Source of the DNA: Ruegeria sp. ANG-S4
GTDB lineage: Bacteria; Pseudomonadota; Alphaproteobacteria; Rhodobacterales; Rhodobacteraceae
Reading direction: 5' to 3'
Assembly (NCBI RefSeq): GCF_000814005.1
Contig: NZ_JWLK01000004.1
Coordinates: 390,336-454,335 of the forward strand
DNA: 64,000 nucleotides
The notes beneath the pieces were generated by a model that saw nothing but the letters and a program-made list of their open reading frames with translations, had not been told where the DNA came from and ran no database searches. Shown here one piece after another: positions 33,160-44,008 of the stretch. Within the stretch, counting starts at the first letter, position 1; every line of letters starts with the position of its first letter. Both the position numbers and the translations under genes were made by a program.

Positions 33160-33746
33160 ACCGGGGTACGTTTGATGCCACGTGTCAGCAGATTGAGCGT
33201 CATCGCCCCGAGGCCGGATTTCAGGATGCCACCAAACACAAAGGGAACGACGCCAACCATAATCGCTTGTTCCACCCCGATCAGCACAGCAAGCCAAGCT
33301 GCGCCAAGGATCAGGCAGATCGCATTGCCAATAAGCATAGCGCTAAACGATAGCCAAACGCGCGACCCGTCCCAGCCACGCTCTGTCAGCCAACCGACGA
33401 CCATGCCGGCGACCGGGAACGCAAAGAGATAACCGCCGGTCGCGCCTAGAAAGTGGTGAGCTCCTGCAGCTCCTCCGGCCAGAACAGGCAGCCCAAGGGC
33501 ACCCTCCATCAACCACGTTGCGATTGTGATACCGCCTAAACGCCATCCGTAGAGAGCACCCACGAGCGTAACCGCAAATGTCTGCATCGTGATCGGAACA
33601 GGTATCATTGGAACTTCGATGTATGACGACAGGGTGAGGAAAAGAGTGCCTATGAAAACGGCGGCAATTTTCCATGGTAGGGTTAAGCCCTGCACATCGA
33701 ATGCTTTGAAAACATTGCCAGCGAGTGCGGTTTTGGATGGGGTCAT
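33156..33746 (-). CDS. bioY: Biotin transporter BioY (ECF S component)
   Basis: 196 residues, about six membrane segments, with the BioY patterns IPVPITMQTFAVTLVGALYGW, EGALGLPVLAGG and GATGGYLFAFPVAG. It binds biotin and imports it, alone or with an ECF module (bioMN not in this window). Two BioR-like operators lie between it and bioR. Four-base overlap with the DUF1284 gene downstream. Confidence 0.94.
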   Translation of the reverse strand: MTPSKTALAGNVFKAFDVQGLTLPWKIAAVFIGTLFLTLSSYIEVPMIPVPITMQTFAVTLVGALYGWRLGGITIATWLMEGALGLPVLAGGAAGAHHFLGATGGYLFAFPVAGMVVGWLTERGWDGSRVWLSFSAMLIGNAICLILGAAWLAVLIGVEQAIMVGVVPFVFGGILKSGLGAMTLNLLTRGIKRTPV

Positions 33747-33764
33747 TTCGACATACCTTACATT

Positions 33765-33774
33765 TTATCTATTA
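33765..33774. promoter_or_regulatory. BioR box 1, proximal to bioY
   Basis: TTATCTATTA differs at one position from the known alphaproteobacterial BioR operator TTATCTATAA. It lies 19 bp upstream of the bioY ATG, where binding would block transcription. Confidence 0.7.
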
Positions 33775-33805
33775 AAATCGGGATTCGAATCCTCGCAGAT
33801 TTAAA

Positions 33806-33815
33806 GTATAGATAA
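33806..33815. promoter_or_regulatory. BioR box 2, distal to bioY
   Basis: GTATAGATAA, one mismatch from the reverse complement of the BioR consensus. It lies 32 bp from box 1 in the bioR-bioY gap, so the pair could bind two dimers. Confidence 0.65.
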
Positions 33816-33836
33816 TTTGTAAAGGCAATCCCATAG

Positions 33837-34439
33837 TCATCCGCGCGCGAGGTGCCGTCGTAAGATGGTGCATGCGGTTTTTGCGTCTTTTCGTTCCATG
33901 GCGTGGAGAATTGCGACATGATCGTTGTCCGAGGTGCTGAGCCATGTTTCGCGCCATTTGGCATGAAATTTCTGCGCGGAAAGGCGCTGAAGCTGCTCGA
34001 TACGTCCCAACAAAAGTGGCCGCCCACAGGGCTTCAGGATTTCCAAGTGAAACTGGCGGTTGGCTTTTTCCCAGGAAATGGGATCTCTGGCAACATCGCA
34101 AGCAAGCCGATAGACTTCCATTTCCCGCATGTCCGCTGGCGTCGCATTGGCCACAGCTTTCGCCAACGCCAGTGGTTCCAAGGCAAGTCTCATCTCCAGG
34201 ATGTCGTCCAGGTCTTCTGCATTCAAAGAAAACGCTCTGACACCGCGCTTTGGGATAAAGGTGGCGAGTTCCATCTGCACAAGGCGCTGAAGCGCCTCCC
34301 GGGCAGGGACGTGACTGCACTTGAATCGTGTGGCGATCTGCTCTTGCGCGAGCCGCGCACCCTGAGCGATTTCGCCTCTAATGATTTCTTCCGCGAGGAC
34401 GTCGGCAATTGCTGCAGGTTTCTTAGATAAATCAGACAT
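33837..34439 (-). CDS. bioR: BioR-type GntR-family biotin regulator
   Basis: 200 residues: N-terminal winged helix (IADVLAEEIIRGEIAQGARL, CSHVPAREALQRLVQMEL) and a C-terminal all-helical FCD ligand domain with conserved D/H residues (EMRLALEPLAL, NRQFHLEIL, DNDHVAILHAM). The family alone is generic GntR/FadR, but its position beside bioY with BioR boxes in between identifies it as BioR, the repressor of biotin genes in alphaproteobacteria. Same strand as bioY, 90 bp upstream. Confidence 0.88.
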   Translation of the reverse strand: MSDLSKKPAAIADVLAEEIIRGEIAQGARLAQEQIATRFKCSHVPAREALQRLVQMELATFIPKRGVRAFSLNAEDLDDILEMRLALEPLALAKAVANATPADMREMEVYRLACDVARDPISWEKANRQFHLEILKPCGRPLLLGRIEQLQRLSAQKFHAKWRETWLSTSDNDHVAILHAMERKDAKTACTILRRHLARG

Positions 34440-34682
34440 GATGATGGTTTAACTTTGGCGGATCACTTGGAAAAGTCTTTGTTTCGGAAGGTCGGCGACC
34501 AACACACAGCATTGAAAGACGATGCGTCTGCGCGCCAATTCCAAAAATCGACTATCGTCGGAGCCTACTAAAGCTGGCTGGTAGAGCACCCACCCAAAAC
34601 TTCTGATTTGCCTGTCATGAGTTGACATTGCATCAACCTAGTAGGCCAATGCCTATAAAACCAGAAACCGGACGGGATCAGA

Positions 34683-35552
34683 ATGACCCCAAATGTAAAA
34701 GGCGCGTTGCTTATGATGGGCAGCATGGCGGCATTTACCGTCAATGACGCGCTGGTCAAGGTTGTCGGTCAGGATATGCCCCTGTTTCAACTGGTTGCTT
34801 TGCGGGGGGCGTTGGCCACCCTGTTGATCTACCTTCTCGCCCGAAATCTGGGTGCGCTTCACCTCAATTTTTCTCACCATGACAGATGGCTGATCGCCCT
34901 GCGCTGCCTTTCAGAGTTGTCCGCTACCTTCTTTTTCCTGACGGCTCTGATGCATATGCCGCTGGCGAATGTCACAGCGGTTCTTCAGGTGCTGCCGCTC
35001 ACCGTAACACTGGGCGCTGCCCTGTTTTTTGGAGAGCATATCGGCTGGCGTCGAATCCTGGCTATTGGAATGGGGTTTGCCGGAATGTTGCTGATTGTCC
35101 GGCCCGGTCCTGAAGGTTTTAGCATCTATGCGATCTATGCGCTGATCGCCGTAGTTTCGGTAACCCTGCGCGATCTGATCACGCGCCGCATGTCGCCCGA
35201 AGTTCCGTCAATGGTTGTGACACTTGCCACGTCACTTTCGATTACGCTGACTGCCGGATTTGCATCTGCGGTCGAAGGTTGGGTCGCCGTGCCAATCCCG
35301 TCTGGCTTGATGCTGGGTTCGTCCGCGGTGTTTGTTCTCATGGGTTATCTTTTCAGCGTCATGGTCATGCGAGTGGGGGAGGTCGGATTCGTAGCGCCGT
35401 TCCGCTATTCCAGCCTGATCTGGGCATTGGCGTTGGGATGGCTCGTGTTTGGAGATTGGCCGGACTCCATCACGATGATTGGCGCGACGCTGGTTGTCGG
35501 GGCAGGCTTGTTTACGCTGTTCCGTGAACGTGTGGTTCAGGCGGCTGAATAA
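34683..35552 (+). CDS. EamA/DMT-family permease
   Basis: 289 residues, about ten membrane helices in two EamA repeats; each has the family pattern, e.g. AFTVNDALVKVVGQDMPLFQ at the start and PFRYSSLIWALALGWLVFGDWPD near the end. These are exporters or importers of small metabolites; the substrate is unknown. Its last 16 bp overlap the 3' end of the opposite-strand glycosyltransferase gene. There is a 243-bp gap to bioR, to which it is divergent. Confidence 0.88.
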   Translation: MTPNVKGALLMMGSMAAFTVNDALVKVVGQDMPLFQLVALRGALATLLIYLLARNLGALHLNFSHHDRWLIALRCLSELSATFFFLTALMHMPLANVTAVLQVLPLTVTLGAALFFGEHIGWRRILAIGMGFAGMLLIVRPGPEGFSIYAIYALIAVVSVTLRDLITRRMSPEVPSMVVTLATSLSITLTAGFASAVEGWVAVPIPSGLMLGSSAVFVLMGYLFSVMVMRVGEVGFVAPFRYSSLIWALALGWLVFGDWPDSITMIGATLVVGAGLFTLFRERVVQAAE

Positions 35553-36343
35553 GACTGTCTGATGTCGTCGGCTGTGATCGCGAAGCGTTCCGAGAACAAT
35601 TGATCCTGTTCGCGCGTCAATCTCTCCAGCGTCAGTTTTCCTTTGCGCGCTTTGGGCGAGTCATTGAACCCGTTCAGTGTGCGTACCCACATAGGGCCGT
35701 CCGGGTATGAAACGACCGGCATGAAGCGGCCCATCCTTTGGTGGGCGAAGTTCATGATCGTCAGATCGCAACCGCCGCCGACATACATGCCTAATCCCGC
35801 AGTGACCAACGATCTATGGACCGGCATGGCGTTTATCTCTCCGGCACGGACCTCTGCTATGTAGCCATGAGTGAAATCAATCGCGACCGTCGGGTTGGCA
35901 CTGATAAGCCCTCTACAATCGACAGCAGCAGCGCGAAGGCGTTCAACAAAATCGATGGCCACGCCATCATCGTCATCCAGCCGGAACTGCAGGCACGGGC
36001 GGGCGGGATCCGTGCGAGCCTGGTTCAGAAGGGCCTTCATTACATTTCGATGCTCACCAGACGGCCGTGCCACGATCTGAACCTGCTTAATTCCCGACGT
36101 TAGATCGATAAGCCGGTCGCTTGCAGACTTCGGAAGGCAATCGCCCACCACGACGACAAAGTTGAACAGGTCGTCGGTCTGGGCCTTCAAGCCGGGCAAC
36201 GTGATCGTTTCAAACAGCCTGAACCGTTCCTCCAGACGTTTTGAGGCATACAGATAGCGGCGGCGATCCTCGATCGTCGCGTGTTCGACCTGAAAGCCGC
36301 CGATCGCGGGGTATGAAAAGCGGCAAAGGCCGATGACTTGCAT
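35537..36343 (-). CDS. Putative rhamnosyltransferase-like glycosyltransferase (PF11316 type)
   Basis: 268 residues with the layout of a family common in Rhodobacteraceae: N-terminal IGLCRFSYPAIGGFQ, LFETITLPGLKAQTD, acidic metal-binding QFRLDDDDGVAIDF and C-terminal SYPDGPMWVRTLNGFNDS. A GT-A fold enzyme that transfers sugar to an unknown acceptor, probably for surface polysaccharide. No signal peptide. Standalone gene, tail-to-tail with the EamA permease. Confidence 0.8.
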   Translation of the reverse strand: MQVIGLCRFSYPAIGGFQVEHATIEDRRRYLYASKRLEERFRLFETITLPGLKAQTDDLFNFVVVVGDCLPKSASDRLIDLTSGIKQVQIVARPSGEHRNVMKALLNQARTDPARPCLQFRLDDDDGVAIDFVERLRAAAVDCRGLISANPTVAIDFTHGYIAEVRAGEINAMPVHRSLVTAGLGMYVGGGCDLTIMNFAHQRMGRFMPVVSYPDGPMWVRTLNGFNDSPKARKGKLTLERLTREQDQLFSERFAITADDIRQSYSAA

Positions 36344-36483
36344 GGTCCACCTGGGGTTCAGCGCATTTTCTGACTATGCCTGCGTCGGGGTTTCTCGGCA
36401 ATCCAAATGGCCTGTGGATATCACGCGTGCGATTTGATAACGCGGCACAAATCGGTCGGCGCGGCAAGCGGACGGGTGTGCTG

Positions 36484-36512
36484 TTGACACGCGGCCCGAC
36501 TCCCCTTAATAC
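36484..36512 (+). promoter_or_regulatory. Near-consensus sigma70 promoter of the str operon
   Basis: TTGACA (36484-36489), exactly 17 bp, TAATAC (36507-36512). The predicted start near 36519 gives a leader of about 220 nt before rpsL. The rest of the 396-bp gap between the glycosyltransferase gene and rpsL shows no gene. Confidence 0.8.
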
Positions 36513-36739
36513 GCGCCCATCTCGGTACCGGGGGCCGCCCCATAACCGATTTCAGTAATGAACTGGTCAAGGCCCGGACACTTTTGCCGTTCGCGCCCTC
36601 TGATAACCAACCGCGACGTTCACCTCGGAATGGGAACGCTCGCGGGTTTTGCGCTTGTGGACGCATAAGTGCAGCAAAGTTTAACCGCACGCAGCGCGCG
36701 TGCATGTCATGTGTGTTGCAAAACGGGGAAGAAACCGGA

Positions 36740-37111
36740 ATGCCAACTATTCAACAGCTGATCCGCAAGCCGCGGCAGCCCAAAGTAAAACGCTCGAAGT
36801 CCATGCACCTGGAGCAGTGCCCGCAGAAGCGCGGCGTTTGCACCCGTGTGTACACCACCACACCGAAGAAGCCGAACTCGGCTATGCGTAAGGTTGCCAA
36901 GGTGCGCCTGACCAACGGGTTCGAGGTCATCTCGTACATCCCCGGTGAAAGCCACAACCTGCAGGAACACTCGGTTGTTCTGATCCGTGGCGGCCGTGTG
37001 AAAGACCTTCCCGGTGTGCGTTACCACATCCTGCGCGGTGTTCTGGATACTCAGGGCGTCAAAGACCGTAAGCAGCGTCGTTCGAAATACGGCGCGAAGC
37101 GTCCCAAGTAA
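36740..37111 (+). CDS. rpsL: 30S ribosomal protein S12
   Basis: 123 residues, [14 protein letters not shown] start, with the decoding-site segments [19 protein letters not shown] (wild-type, streptomycin-sensitive lysine) and [14 protein letters not shown]. The ATG at 36740 has CGG and GAAGAAA upstream; the longer frame from 36584 is not S12-like. First gene of the str operon. Confidence 0.97.
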   Translation: MPTIQQLIRKPRQPKVKRSKSMHLEQCPQKRGVCTRVYTTTPKKPNSAMRKVAKVRLTNGFEVISYIPGESHNLQEHSVVLIRGGRVKDLPGVRYHILRGVLDTQGVKDRKQRRSKYGAKRPK

Positions 37112-37597
<486 letters not shown>

Positions 37598-37615
37598 TTC
37601 AGAGGCTTATCAAAA

Positions 37616-39733
37616 ATGGCACGCGAATATCCGCTCGAACTGTACCGTAACTTCGGTATCATGGCGCACATCGACGCAGGCAAGACCACCTGCTCGGAGC
37701 GTATCCTGTATTACACTGGTAAATCCCACAACATCGGTGAGGTGCACGATGGTGCAGCCACCATGGACTGGATGGAGCAGGAGCAGGAACGCGGCATCAC
37801 CATCACTTCGGCTGCAACCACGACTTTCTGGGAACGCACCGAAGACGGTCAGACCGCCGATACCCCCAAGCACCGCCTGAACATCATCGACACCCCCGGC
37901 CACGTTGACTTCACCATCGAAGTTGAACGTTCGCTGGCGGTTCTCGACGGTGCCGTCTGCGTTCTGGACGCAAACGCCGGTGTTGAACCCCAGACCGAAA
38001 CCGTGTGGCGTCAGGCTGACCGCTACAAGGTTCCGCGTATGGTCTTCGTCAACAAGATGGACAAGATCGGCGCAGACTTCTTCAACTGCGTTCGCATGAT
38101 CGAAGACCGCACTGGCGCACGCGCTGTTCCGGTTGGTATTCCGATCGGCGCCGAGTCCGAGCTCGAAGGTCTGATCGACCTCGTCACTATGGAAGAATGG
38201 CTGTGGCAGGGCGAAGACCTGGGCGCAAGCTGGGTCAAGGCCCCCATCCGCGACAGCCTGAAAGACATGGCTGACGAATGGCGCGGCAAGATGATCGAAG
38301 CGGCCGTCGAAATGGACGACGACGCAATGATGGAATACCTGGAAGGCAATGAGCCCGACGTGCCAACCCTGCGCGCCCTGCTGCGCAAAGGGACCCTGGG
38401 CATCGCGTTTGTTCCGGTTCTGGGTGGGTCCGCGTTCAAGAACAAGGGCGTTCAGCCGCTGCTCAACGCTGTGATCGACTATCTGCCCAGCCCGCTGGAC
38501 GTTGTCGATTACATGGGCTTCAAGCCCGGCGACGAGGACGAAGTTCGTGACATCGCACGCCGTGCCGATGACAACATGGCCTTCTCGGGTCTGGCGTTCA
38601 AAATCATGAACGACCCCTTTGTTGGTTCGCTGACCTTCACCCGGATCTATTCGGGTGTCATGAACAAGGGCGACTCGATCCTGAACTCGACCAAAGGTAA
38701 GAAAGAGCGCATCGGTCGTATGATGATGATGCACTCGAACAACCGGGAAGAGATCGAAGAAGCGTTTGCAGGCGACATCATCGCGCTGGCGGGTCTGAAA
38801 GACACCACCACCGGTGATACCCTGTGTGACGCGAAGGATCCGGTGGTTCTGGAAACCATGACCTTCCCCGATCCGGTGATCGAGATCGCGGTTGAGCCCA
38901 AAACCAAGGGCGACCAGGAAAAGATGTCGCAAGGCTTGGCCCGTCTGGCTGCCGAAGACCCGTCCTTCCGTGTGGAAACTGACCTGGAATCCGGTCAGAC
39001 CATCATGAAGGGCATGGGCGAACTTCACCTGGACATCCTGGTGGACCGTCTGAAGCGCGAGTTCAAGGTCGAGGCGAACATCGGTGCACCGCAGGTGGCG
39101 TACCGTGAAACCATCTCGATGCCGGTCGAACACACCTACACCCACAAGAAACAGTCGGGTGGTTCGGGTCAGTTCGCGGAAGTCAAGTTGGAGATTCAGC
39201 CGACCGAAGCGGGCGAAGGCTATTCGTTCGAGAGCCGCATCGTTGGTGGTGCCGTTCCGAAGGAATACATTCCGGGTGTTGAAAAAGGCATCAACTCGGT
39301 CATGGACAGCGGCCCGCTGGCTGGCTTCCCCGTGATCGACTTCAAGGTTGCCCTGCTGGACGGTAAGTTCCACGACGTTGACTCGAGCGTTCTGGCGTTC
39401 GAAATCGCGGCCCGTATGTGTATGCGTGAAGGCATGCGCAAAGCTGGCGCGAAACTGCTGGAACCGATCATGAAAGTCGAAGTGATCACCCCGGAAGAAT
39501 ACACCGGCGGTATCATCGGCGACCTGACCTCGCGTCGGGGCCAGGTGTCTGGTCAGGAACCGCGCGGCAATGCAATCGCGATCGACGCGTTTGTGCCGCT
39601 GGCGAACATGTTCGGCTACATCAACACCCTGCGTTCGATGTCGTCGGGCCGTGCCCAGTTCACCATGCAGTTCGACCACTACGATCCGGTTCCGCAGAAC
39701 ATCTCGGACGAGATTCAGGCGAAATTCGCATAA
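37616..39733 (+). CDS. fusA: Elongation factor G
   Basis: 705 residues with all G motifs: [29 protein letters not shown] and the domain IV loop [14 protein letters not shown]. It drives ribosomal translocation and recycling. It is the canonical copy; the gene at 1375-3303 is a divergent paralogue. It follows rpsG by 18 bp. Confidence 0.98.
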   Translation: MAREYPLELYRNFGIMAHIDAGKTTCSERILYYTGKSHNIGEVHDGAATMDWMEQEQERGITITSAATTTFWERTEDGQTADTPKHRLNIIDTPGHVDFTIEVERSLAVLDGAVCVLDANAGVEPQTETVWRQADRYKVPRMVFVNKMDKIGADFFNCVRMIEDRTGARAVPVGIPIGAESELEGLIDLVTMEEWLWQGEDLGASWVKAPIRDSLKDMADEWRGKMIEAAVEMDDDAMMEYLEGNEPDVPTLRALLRKGTLGIAFVPVLGGSAFKNKGVQPLLNAVIDYLPSPLDVVDYMGFKPGDEDEVRDIARRADDNMAFSGLAFKIMNDPFVGSLTFTRIYSGVMNKGDSILNSTKGKKERIGRMMMMHSNNREEIEEAFAGDIIALAGLKDTTTGDTLCDAKDPVVLETMTFPDPVIEIAVEPKTKGDQEKMSQGLARLAAEDPSFRVETDLESGQTIMKGMGELHLDILVDRLKREFKVEANIGAPQVAYRETISMPVEHTYTHKKQSGGSGQFAEVKLEIQPTEAGEGYSFESRIVGGAVPKEYIPGVEKGINSVMDSGPLAGFPVIDFKVALLDGKFHDVDSSVLAFEIAARMCMREGMRKAGAKLLEPIMKVEVITPEEYTGGIIGDLTSRRGQVSGQEPRGNAIAIDAFVPLANMFGYINTLRSMSSGRAQFTMQFDHYDPVPQNISDEIQAKFA

Positions 39734-39737
39734 GACG

Positions 39738-39795
39738 GTAGGCCGGGCGCACGCCCGGCCTGCCCGGCAATTGTAGGCCGGGCTTCAGCCCGGCA
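39738..39795. repeat. Palindromic repeats between fusA and tuf
   Basis: A variant unit (GTAGGCCGGGCGCACGCCC, with its palindrome) begins at 39738 and an exact copy of the 23-bp unit from the rpoB-rpoC gap lies at 39773-39795. Here the two copies are in the same orientation, not inverted. They fill most of the fusA-tuf gap. Confidence 0.85.
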
Positions 39796-39817
39796 TCCGC
39801 AAAACAAGGAGGCCATC

Positions 39818-40993
<1,176 letters not shown>

Positions 40994-41019
40994 GTCGCGT
41001 AAGCGAATGATCAATCAGA

Positions 41020-41047
41020 AAGGGCGTCCCAAGGGACGCCCTTTTTT
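41020..41047 (+). terminator. Rho-independent terminator after tuf
   Basis: AAGGGCGTCC (41020-41029), loop CAAG, GGACGCCCTT (41034-41043), then TTTTT. It closes the str operon and marks the left edge of the accessory region. Confidence 0.95.
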
Positions 41048-41413
41048 GTGCCTGAAATGAGTGAGAGGGTGGGTTGCCGCCTTCCATGATACGGCTTGGT
41101 GAACAGCTTTCGGCGTGGACGCCGATTGTTCTCTTGCTCTACCAAGGAAAGTTCGATGAACATTAGGCGAACCGTAACTTAGATGGATCGCTATGCAGGA
41201 TGACAAGAGAAACAAACTCTCAAGCCTCCATTTAAACGCGCAGGATTTTTGATAGCGCAATATGGTTTCAGTTATTAGCGTGACGTTATCTTTCACTGCA
41301 CTCAGAATTGATCCGTAAAAGAAACCCCGACAAGGCTAAGAGTCTGTCGATGGCAGGAAGTCTGACATCAGCACATGTCAATCGACGGAAGCCAGTTTCC
41401 TCAAGCATTTTCA
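41048..41413. other. Gap at the left end of the accessory island
   Basis: 366 bp with lower GC than the flanking core genes and no gene I can support. A 93-codon frame on the minus strand runs into the tuf terminator and has no coding-like features. I see no copy of the tRNA-Val 3' end here. Confidence 0.45.
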
Positions 41414-41677
41414 TCACAACTTAAATTGCTTCCTCCGTGGGGCATTTGGGCTCGCTAAAGCCCTATCGATAACATGAGGAGGAACACCGTGCGTAGCCAA
41501 TTCACGGTACCGTTCGAAAGCAAGTTGCGCTTGATTTATTTGGGCCTCCAATTCATATGCCTTGCCACCACCTCGGGCGAGGCGGATTAGGTTAGCAGCT
41601 ATGACCCTCAAGCGATAGTCAACTTCCATTTCGCTGCGCTGCAACTCAACTTCTATTTTGGTGTGTGTTTCTTTCAT
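41414..41677 (-). CDS. Small hypothetical helical protein
   Basis: 87 residues, charged and probably all-helical (TKIEVELQRSEMEVDYRLRV, KAYELEAQINQAQLAFERYREL), ending in a basic tail (PNAPRRKQFKL). CGGGAA precedes the ATG by about five bases. No family recognised. It lies 129 bp downstream of the recombinase gene on the same strand and may be part of the same mobile unit. Confidence 0.55.
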   Translation of the reverse strand: MKETHTKIEVELQRSEMEVDYRLRVIAANLIRLARGGGKAYELEAQINQAQLAFERYRELATHGVPPHVIDRALASPNAPRRKQFKL

Positions 41678-41806
41678 TGGTTCCCGGTCGACAATGGAGT
41701 CTGTTTTGGTTTTTGCGAGGTCGCATGTTTCGGCGCGTTGGTTGCGCTTGTTACGTGACAGTTTTTTGGGGGGGGTATGACCACAGACAGTTAAACTAAA
41801 ACCATT

Positions 41807-42442
41807 TCACATTCCCCAACGTGTTAAAGCCACCTCCGCTGCTGATGGGCTTTTTCGGATGCGGAGAACTGTTTGACGAGTCAGTTGAGTGACTTTGGCG
41901 ATCTCAGTTGCTCCACTTCCGTTGTCCAACATTTCCAACACAACGTGTAGTTTATCTCTGTCATAGCTCGGTTTTTTGCCCCGGTACTTTGATCCATCTT
42001 TACGGGCTATCTCTATTCCAGCCCGTTGAGCCTCCTTGGTGGCTTCAGCCTGTGCTTGTGCCGTTGCTGCCATAAAGGCTATTAGCGCGTCTCTCACGGC
42101 CTCCTGCATGGGATCTGCCGTCGAGCCATCGAAGGTGAGGTTGTTGATCACTGTCCGAACAACGACACCCTGTCTCATGAAATGCCTGATCGTGTCAGTT
42201 ACATCTTGGTAATTGCGGCCTAAGCGATCCACCCAGCGGACGACCAGCGTATCTCCATGGCGCAGCTTGTCGTACAATCGCTTGCCCTCTGGTCTTTCCT
42301 GTAGGGTCGTGCTGACACCAGACACCCCATGGTCTGACACTACCTCGTCAATCTCGAACCCTGCAGCCACGGCTTGGGTTTTCTGATGGTCAAGTGTTTG
42401 GTCAGCAGTCGAAACTCGTGCGTACAGGATGGTTTTGCACAT
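41807..42442 (-). CDS. Serine recombinase of the resolvase/invertase family
   Basis: 211 residues. N-terminal catalytic domain with YARVSTADQ (catalytic Ser11), VSDHGVSGVSTTLQERP, the VRWVDRLGRNYQD motif and the long E helix (IAFMAATAQAQAEATKEAQRAGIE); C-terminal helix-turn-helix (GATEIAKVTQLTRQTVLRI). It performs site-specific DNA strand exchange such as resolution or inversion. No transposase is nearby, so it may be the remaining part of a transposon or an island-borne invertase. Confidence 0.92.
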   Translation of the reverse strand: MCKTILYARVSTADQTLDHQKTQAVAAGFEIDEVVSDHGVSGVSTTLQERPEGKRLYDKLRHGDTLVVRWVDRLGRNYQDVTDTIRHFMRQGVVVRTVINNLTFDGSTADPMQEAVRDALIAFMAATAQAQAEATKEAQRAGIEIARKDGSKYRGKKPSYDRDKLHVVLEMLDNGSGATEIAKVTQLTRQTVLRIRKSPSAAEVALTRWGM

Positions 42443-42700
42443 ATTGCCTTCTGTCCGTTTATACGGTCGGTAGATGGAGGCGCGTTCATGCTCGTATGAA
42501 AATGTAGTTCGTCGGGAATAAACTGGATGCTTACTCCAATTGAATAGGCCGACTTATGGCCAAAGAAATCACGATTTACAGTACGTTTCACTCTTCAACT
42601 GTAACTTCATGCTTGCACAGCGGGCTTCAATAGGTGGTGGACTTGCTGCGCACTGTACCGATATGTTGCGTAGGTTCCTTTAATGTTCTCTTGATGTTCT

Positions 42701-42717
42701 TGTGCCAATATGGCACA
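42701..42717. promoter_or_regulatory. Inverted repeat upstream of the methyltransferase, likely operator
   Basis: TGTGCCAATATGGCACA: 7-bp arms around a 3-bp centre, 32 bp before the methyltransferase ATG. The methyltransferase has an N-terminal helix-turn-helix, and in EcoRII/SsoII-type systems this domain represses its own gene through such a repeat. The rest of the 307-bp gap between recombinase and methyltransferase genes carries no gene. Confidence 0.6.
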
Positions 42718-42749
42718 GAGATTCCCAGAACAAAAAAAGGAGCAGGGGC

Positions 42750-44003
42750 ATGAACTTCACCGAAATTCGAGAGCAAACCGGCCTGAGTGTTCCAGAAGTC
42801 GCAGGACTTCTTGGCCGTCCAAACCGCACGGTGTACAATTGGGAAGAAGGCAGAGGTGGCCCTAAGCCTGCCGAAGTCGAGAAGCTACTTGCCGCTAAAA
42901 TCACACCAAAGAAATCTAATGGCGAACCGGCATTTAGATTCATAGACCTGTTTGCGGGGATTGGAGGCTTGCGCCGTGCTTTCGACATGGAGACAGGCGT
43001 CGGCGGCCAATGCGTTTTCACGTCAGAGTGGGACAAATATGCGCGCATAACTTATTCGCAGAACTACGGCGAAACTGACGACGAAATCGCGGGCGACATT
43101 ACTCAAGTCAGTGAAACGGAAATCCCTCAACACGAAGTATTGCTGGCCGGTTTCCCATGCCAGCCGTTTTCTATCGCTGGTGTTTCGAAGAAGAATGCAT
43201 TGAAGCGACCACATGGCTTTGCGTGCGAAGACCAAGGTAACCTATTCTTTGATGTAGCCCGCATCGTCAAGCATCACCGCCCGAAGGCCATTTTATTGGA
43301 GAACGTTCGCAACCTTGCCAATCACGACAAGGGGCGCACGTTTCGTGTGATCCGTCAAACGCTTGAAGATGAACTTGAGTATGACATCTTCCCTATGATC
43401 CTTGATGCCAAGTCTTGGGTGCCGCAGCACCGGCAGCGCATATTCATAGTGGGGTTTCCCCGCGAGCGGAAAGTCACTGACTTTAGCCTCCAACCGCTAA
43501 AAGATCGCGACCCACTGAGCGGCCCAAAACTTTCTACAATCCTGCACCCGGAAAACGGGACGGAAAAAGCCGAGGGGCATTTCACCACTGGCCCTAAGGC
43601 CAAAGTGTCTGAAAAATATGTGCTTACTGAACACCTTTGGAACTATCTACAACGCTATGCGGAAAAGCACCGAGCTGCGGGTAACGGGTTCGGGTTCGGA
43701 TTGAACGGCCCGGAAGACGTGGCCCGAACCCTTTCCGCACGTTACTACAAAGACGGATCAGAAATCTTGATACGTCGTCCCAATGGCTCACCTCGCCGCC
43801 TTACACCGCGCGAATGCGCGCGGTTGATGGGCTTCGACAAGCCGGGCGAAAGCAGTTTCAAGATCAAAGTTTCAGATACGCAAGCTTATAAACAATTTGG
43901 CAATGCGGTTGTCGCGCCTGTGGCTACAGATGTGGCGCGATTGATGCTGCCGCACATTGCAGAGGTTGCAGGCGTGGCACAGGCCGCTCAGGAGGCGCTC
44001 TAG
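42750..44003 (+). CDS. HTH-fused DNA (cytosine-5-)-methyltransferase, EcoRII/Dcm-like
   Basis: 417 residues. Residues 1-48 form an XRE-like helix-turn-helix (TGLSVPEVAGLLGRPNRTVYNWEEG). C5-methyltransferase motifs follow: I FIDLFAGIGGLRRAF, IV GFPCQPFSIAG (catalytic C137), VI LLENVRNL, VIII VPQHRQRIFIVGF, IX RRLTPRECARLMGF, X YKQFGNAVVAPVA. The pairing with Vsr and an EcoRII-type endonuclease predicts CCWGG methylation, which is inference. Start at 42750 has AGGAG eight bases upstream; the frame back to 42702 would run through the operator. First gene of a three-gene restriction-modification operon. Confidence 0.92.
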   Translation: MNFTEIREQTGLSVPEVAGLLGRPNRTVYNWEEGRGGPKPAEVEKLLAAKITPKKSNGEPAFRFIDLFAGIGGLRRAFDMETGVGGQCVFTSEWDKYARITYSQNYGETDDEIAGDITQVSETEIPQHEVLLAGFPCQPFSIAGVSKKNALKRPHGFACEDQGNLFFDVARIVKHHRPKAILLENVRNLANHDKGRTFRVIRQTLEDELEYDIFPMILDAKSWVPQHRQRIFIVGFPRERKVTDFSLQPLKDRDPLSGPKLSTILHPENGTEKAEGHFTTGPKAKVSEKYVLTEHLWNYLQRYAEKHRAAGNGFGFGLNGPEDVARTLSARYYKDGSEILIRRPNGSPRRLTPRECARLMGFDKPGESSFKIKVSDTQAYKQFGNAVVAPVATDVARLMLPHIAEVAGVAQAAQEAL

Positions 44004-44008
44004 TTAGC

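Noticed and set aside
36584..36739. N-terminal extension of rpsL
   Set aside because: The extension is not S12-like; the ATG at 36740 matches the conserved S12 N-terminus.
37610..39679. 689-codon minus-strand frame opposite fusA
   Set aside because: Antisense shadow of a highly biased gene.
41015..41296. 93-codon minus-strand frame overlapping the tuf terminator
   Set aside because: It runs through the terminator hairpin, and no homology or ribosome-binding site is visible.
42455..42466. CCGTTTATACGG upstream of the recombinase gene as part of a res site
   Set aside because: Only one short imperfect element is visible; a res site needs several ordered subsites, which I could not find.
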